From Phycisphaerales bacterium (GTDB lineage: Bacteria; Planctomycetota; Phycisphaerae; Phycisphaerales; UBA1924): a DNA stretch of 5,219 bases. The notes under the pieces were generated by a model, which saw nothing but the letters and a program-made list of their open reading frames with translations, was not told the DNA's origin and made no database searches. How positions within the stretch are numbered: the first letter of the stretch is position 1; each line of letters starts with the position of its first letter. Below are positions 4,977 to 5,219 of the stretch, piece after piece. The stretch is taken from assembly GCA_007124345.1 (NCBI GenBank), contig SLFH01000215.1, forward strand, positions 1 through 5,219. The letters run 5' to 3'. A program made the position numbers and the translations under genes.

Positions 4977-5219
4977 GCGGTGGCTCGCTGGGGGTGTTGG
5001 TCTGGGGAGTCTGTGGGAGCTGGTCGATCAGGTCGAGCAGCCAGTCGGCGAACCGATCTTTGGATATGGGACCATCGGTCGGGCGTCCTTCCGGATAGCC
5101 GAGGTCGGGAGTGCTGTAGGCCGTCGCCTCGATGTCCGGGGCATCCATCGTTTCGAGCGGATTAGCGATGATGACATCCACATTCTTTCGAGCCAGCTTG
5201 TCCATTGCGGAGTCGGCCA
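4963..5219 (-). CDS. coaBC: C-terminal end of phosphopantothenoylcysteine decarboxylase/phosphopantothenate-cysteine ligase, cut by the window edge
   Basis: The frame stays open to the edge of the window (ADSAMDKLARKN...), so the ATG at 5205 is probably internal. The visible 85 residues match the end of the CoaB (ligase) domain: KLARKNVDVIIANPLETM parallels the 'KxxRKxxDxIVAN' strand, followed by a variable loop with DIEAT and then SKDRFADWLLDLIDQL, the usual closing 'SKxxxAxxIxxxI' helix. The last 17 residues (QTPQTNTPSEPPHARP and neighbours) are a low-complexity tail. CoaBC joins 4'-phosphopantothenate to cysteine using a nucleotide triphosphate and then decarboxylates the product, on the way to coenzyme A. 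The CoaC flavoprotein half is outside the window, so a stand-alone CoaB is possible. The stop (4963-4965) lies inside the fusion gene that follows. Confidence 0.75.
   Translation of the reverse strand, partial: ADSAMDKLARKNVDVIIANPLETMDAPDIEATAYSTPDLGYPEGRPTDGPISKDRFADWLLDLIDQLPQTPQTNTPSEPPHARP

Overview
The window is GC-rich and densely coded on both strands, and is probably from a bacterial chromosome. The ECF sigma/anti-sigma pair, the style of the CoaB tail (an ANPLETM motif followed by SKxxFADWLL) and the mtnP-like fragment recall Planctomycetota, perhaps Phycisphaerae. That placement is an impression from protein style, not a computed result.

Plus-strand block (1-2064). The window opens inside an ECF RNA polymerase sigma factor, of which the linker, region 4 and tail are visible. 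Two bases after its stop begins a single-pass membrane protein (387-1331), read as its cognate anti-sigma factor. About 300 bases follow with no recognisable gene. Then comes the C-terminal part of an S-methyl-5'-thioadenosine phosphorylase (mtnP, recognisable from about 1618 to 2064) whose N-terminal half is absent. I read it as a 5'-truncated, probably frameshifted remnant, or as a sign of rearrangement or misassembly.

Minus-strand block (5219-2071, read right to left). It starts with the C-terminal tail of CoaBC (coenzyme A synthesis). This overlaps by 14 bases a 706-residue fusion protein: an Arg/Gly/Pro-rich N-terminus, a divergent RluA-type pseudouridine synthase domain, a Pro-rich linker, and a class I SAM-dependent methyltransferase. 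After a short gap with a GC-rich hairpin come tRNA-Gly(UCC) and an AhpD/carboxymuconolactone decarboxylase-like protein. The AhpD-like gene ends six bases from the end of the mtnP remnant, so the two blocks converge there.

The sigma/anti-sigma pair is one regulatory unit. CoaBC and the fusion protein are probably translationally coupled. The most unusual items are the synthase-methyltransferase fusion with an altered synthase active site, the broken mtnP with an unexplained stretch before it, and the AhpD-like protein in which Arg replaces the usual active-site His. I saw no CRISPR array, insertion sequence, phage gene or defence system.
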